From an uncultured Planctomycetaceae bacterium (GTDB taxonomy: Bacteria; Planctomycetota; Planctomycetia; Pirellulales; Pirellulaceae), in assembly GCA_903927685.1 (NCBI GenBank), contig CAIYOB010001546.1, positions 1 through 6,169 on the forward strand: a stretch of 6,169 nt of DNA, written 5' to 3'. Below, one piece after another: positions 5,940 through 6,169 of this stretch. The stretch's first letter is position 1; every line of letters starts with the position of its first letter. A model generated the notes under the pieces. That model was not told where the DNA came from, searched no databases, and saw nothing but the letters and a program-made list of their open reading frames with translations. The translations under genes were made by a program, and so were the position numbers.

Positions 5940-6169
5940 TCACCCCGGCCGGTCACGGTACTCGTCAAAGAACTCCTCGTCGACATCGTACGTCGTGCGC
6001 GGTTTCAGGCCCAGTTCCAGGGACGTGAACAACTCGACGAGATCGTCGCCATTAACCAGTTCGATGGGTTTGGCGCCGTCACGTCGAGCCTCCTTTCGTG
6101 CCTCCACCGTAAATGTGCCCGTCGTGATGATGATCCCCTTGTCCGCGCGGCCCTCCATCGCGCCTCGGA
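5940..6169 (-). CDS. Mrr-family restriction endonuclease-like protein, C-terminal part only
   Basis: Seventy-five C-terminal residues are visible; the frame stays open to the window end, so the gene begins outside. The sequence RGAMEGRADKGIIITTGTFT followed by EARKEARRDG and KPIELVNGDDLVELF matches the end of the Mrr catalytic domain. In that family the GRADKG-xxITTGxFT strand and the I-x-L-x-(D/N)G-x-x-L helix follow the catalytic D...QxK residues, which would lie upstream beyond the window. The Met at nt 6158 is part of the conserved RGAM motif and is not the start. An acidic tail (DVDEEFFDEYRDRPG) ends the protein. Mrr proteins are typically type IV-like nucleases acting on modified DNA, but many homologues serve other DNA-cleaving roles, so the precise substrate is open. 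The gene converges on the toxin locus and need not be functionally tied to it. Confidence 0.85.
   Translation of the reverse strand, partial: RGAMEGRADKGIIITTGTFTVEARKEARRDGAKPIELVNGDDLVELFTSLELGLKPRTTYDVDEEFFDEYRDRPG

Noticed and set aside
5641..5943. Minus-strand frame of 100 codons whose GTG overlaps the Mrr-like stop as GTGA
   Set aside because: The 4-base overlap is tempting as translational coupling, but the frame runs antisense into the last third of the immunity candidate. Its product is a compositionally biased Arg/Ser/Pro-rich sequence without a recognisable domain, and the hairpin at 5911-5929 lies inside it.

Overview
The window is GC-rich DNA dominated by one very large open frame (nt 1-5367, plus strand, 5' end outside the window). 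It encodes an RHS/YD-repeat protein that ends in a variable C-terminal tip. The repeat style (a dimeric GNL / NRL alternation, the string ASDPDSEYALAYDALDRL, a core ending in GDSNLYRYVGNAPLTARDPLGL) resembles the RHS proteins I associate with Planctomycetota. That assignment rests on recalled style and overall GC, so it is probable rather than shown.

Layout, left to right. Nt 1-440 encode a beta-rich segment that leads into the repeats. Nt 445-3930 encode about 50 YD repeats, including a long stretch in which two repeat types alternate strictly. Nt 3931-4356 encode the conserved RHS-associated core, ending in a perfect PxxxxDPxGL self-cleavage motif. Nt 4357-4750 encode Gly/Ala-rich hydrophobic segments, and nt 4780-4960 a Pro/Ala-rich linker. 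Nt 4960-5364 encode a compact C-terminal domain of about 130 residues, in DNA clearly poorer in GC than the shell. This last domain looks like the toxic cargo, and its terminal motif resembles a PD-(D/E)XK-like nuclease site.

A small gene starts 15 nt after the RHS stop (nt 5383-5733) and shares the lower GC. It encodes a soluble helical protein of 116 residues that I do not recognise. By position it is the best candidate for the cognate immunity protein. A convergent gene on the minus strand (nt 5940-6169, N-terminal part outside the window) is the C-terminal end of an Mrr-family restriction endonuclease-like protein. The 206-bp gap between the two convergent genes holds only weak inverted repeats.

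Taken together, this is a polymorphic-toxin locus: a YD-repeat shell, a self-cleaved C-terminal toxin and an adjacent immunity candidate, next to a restriction-type gene. The least described parts are the toxin tip and its small partner.
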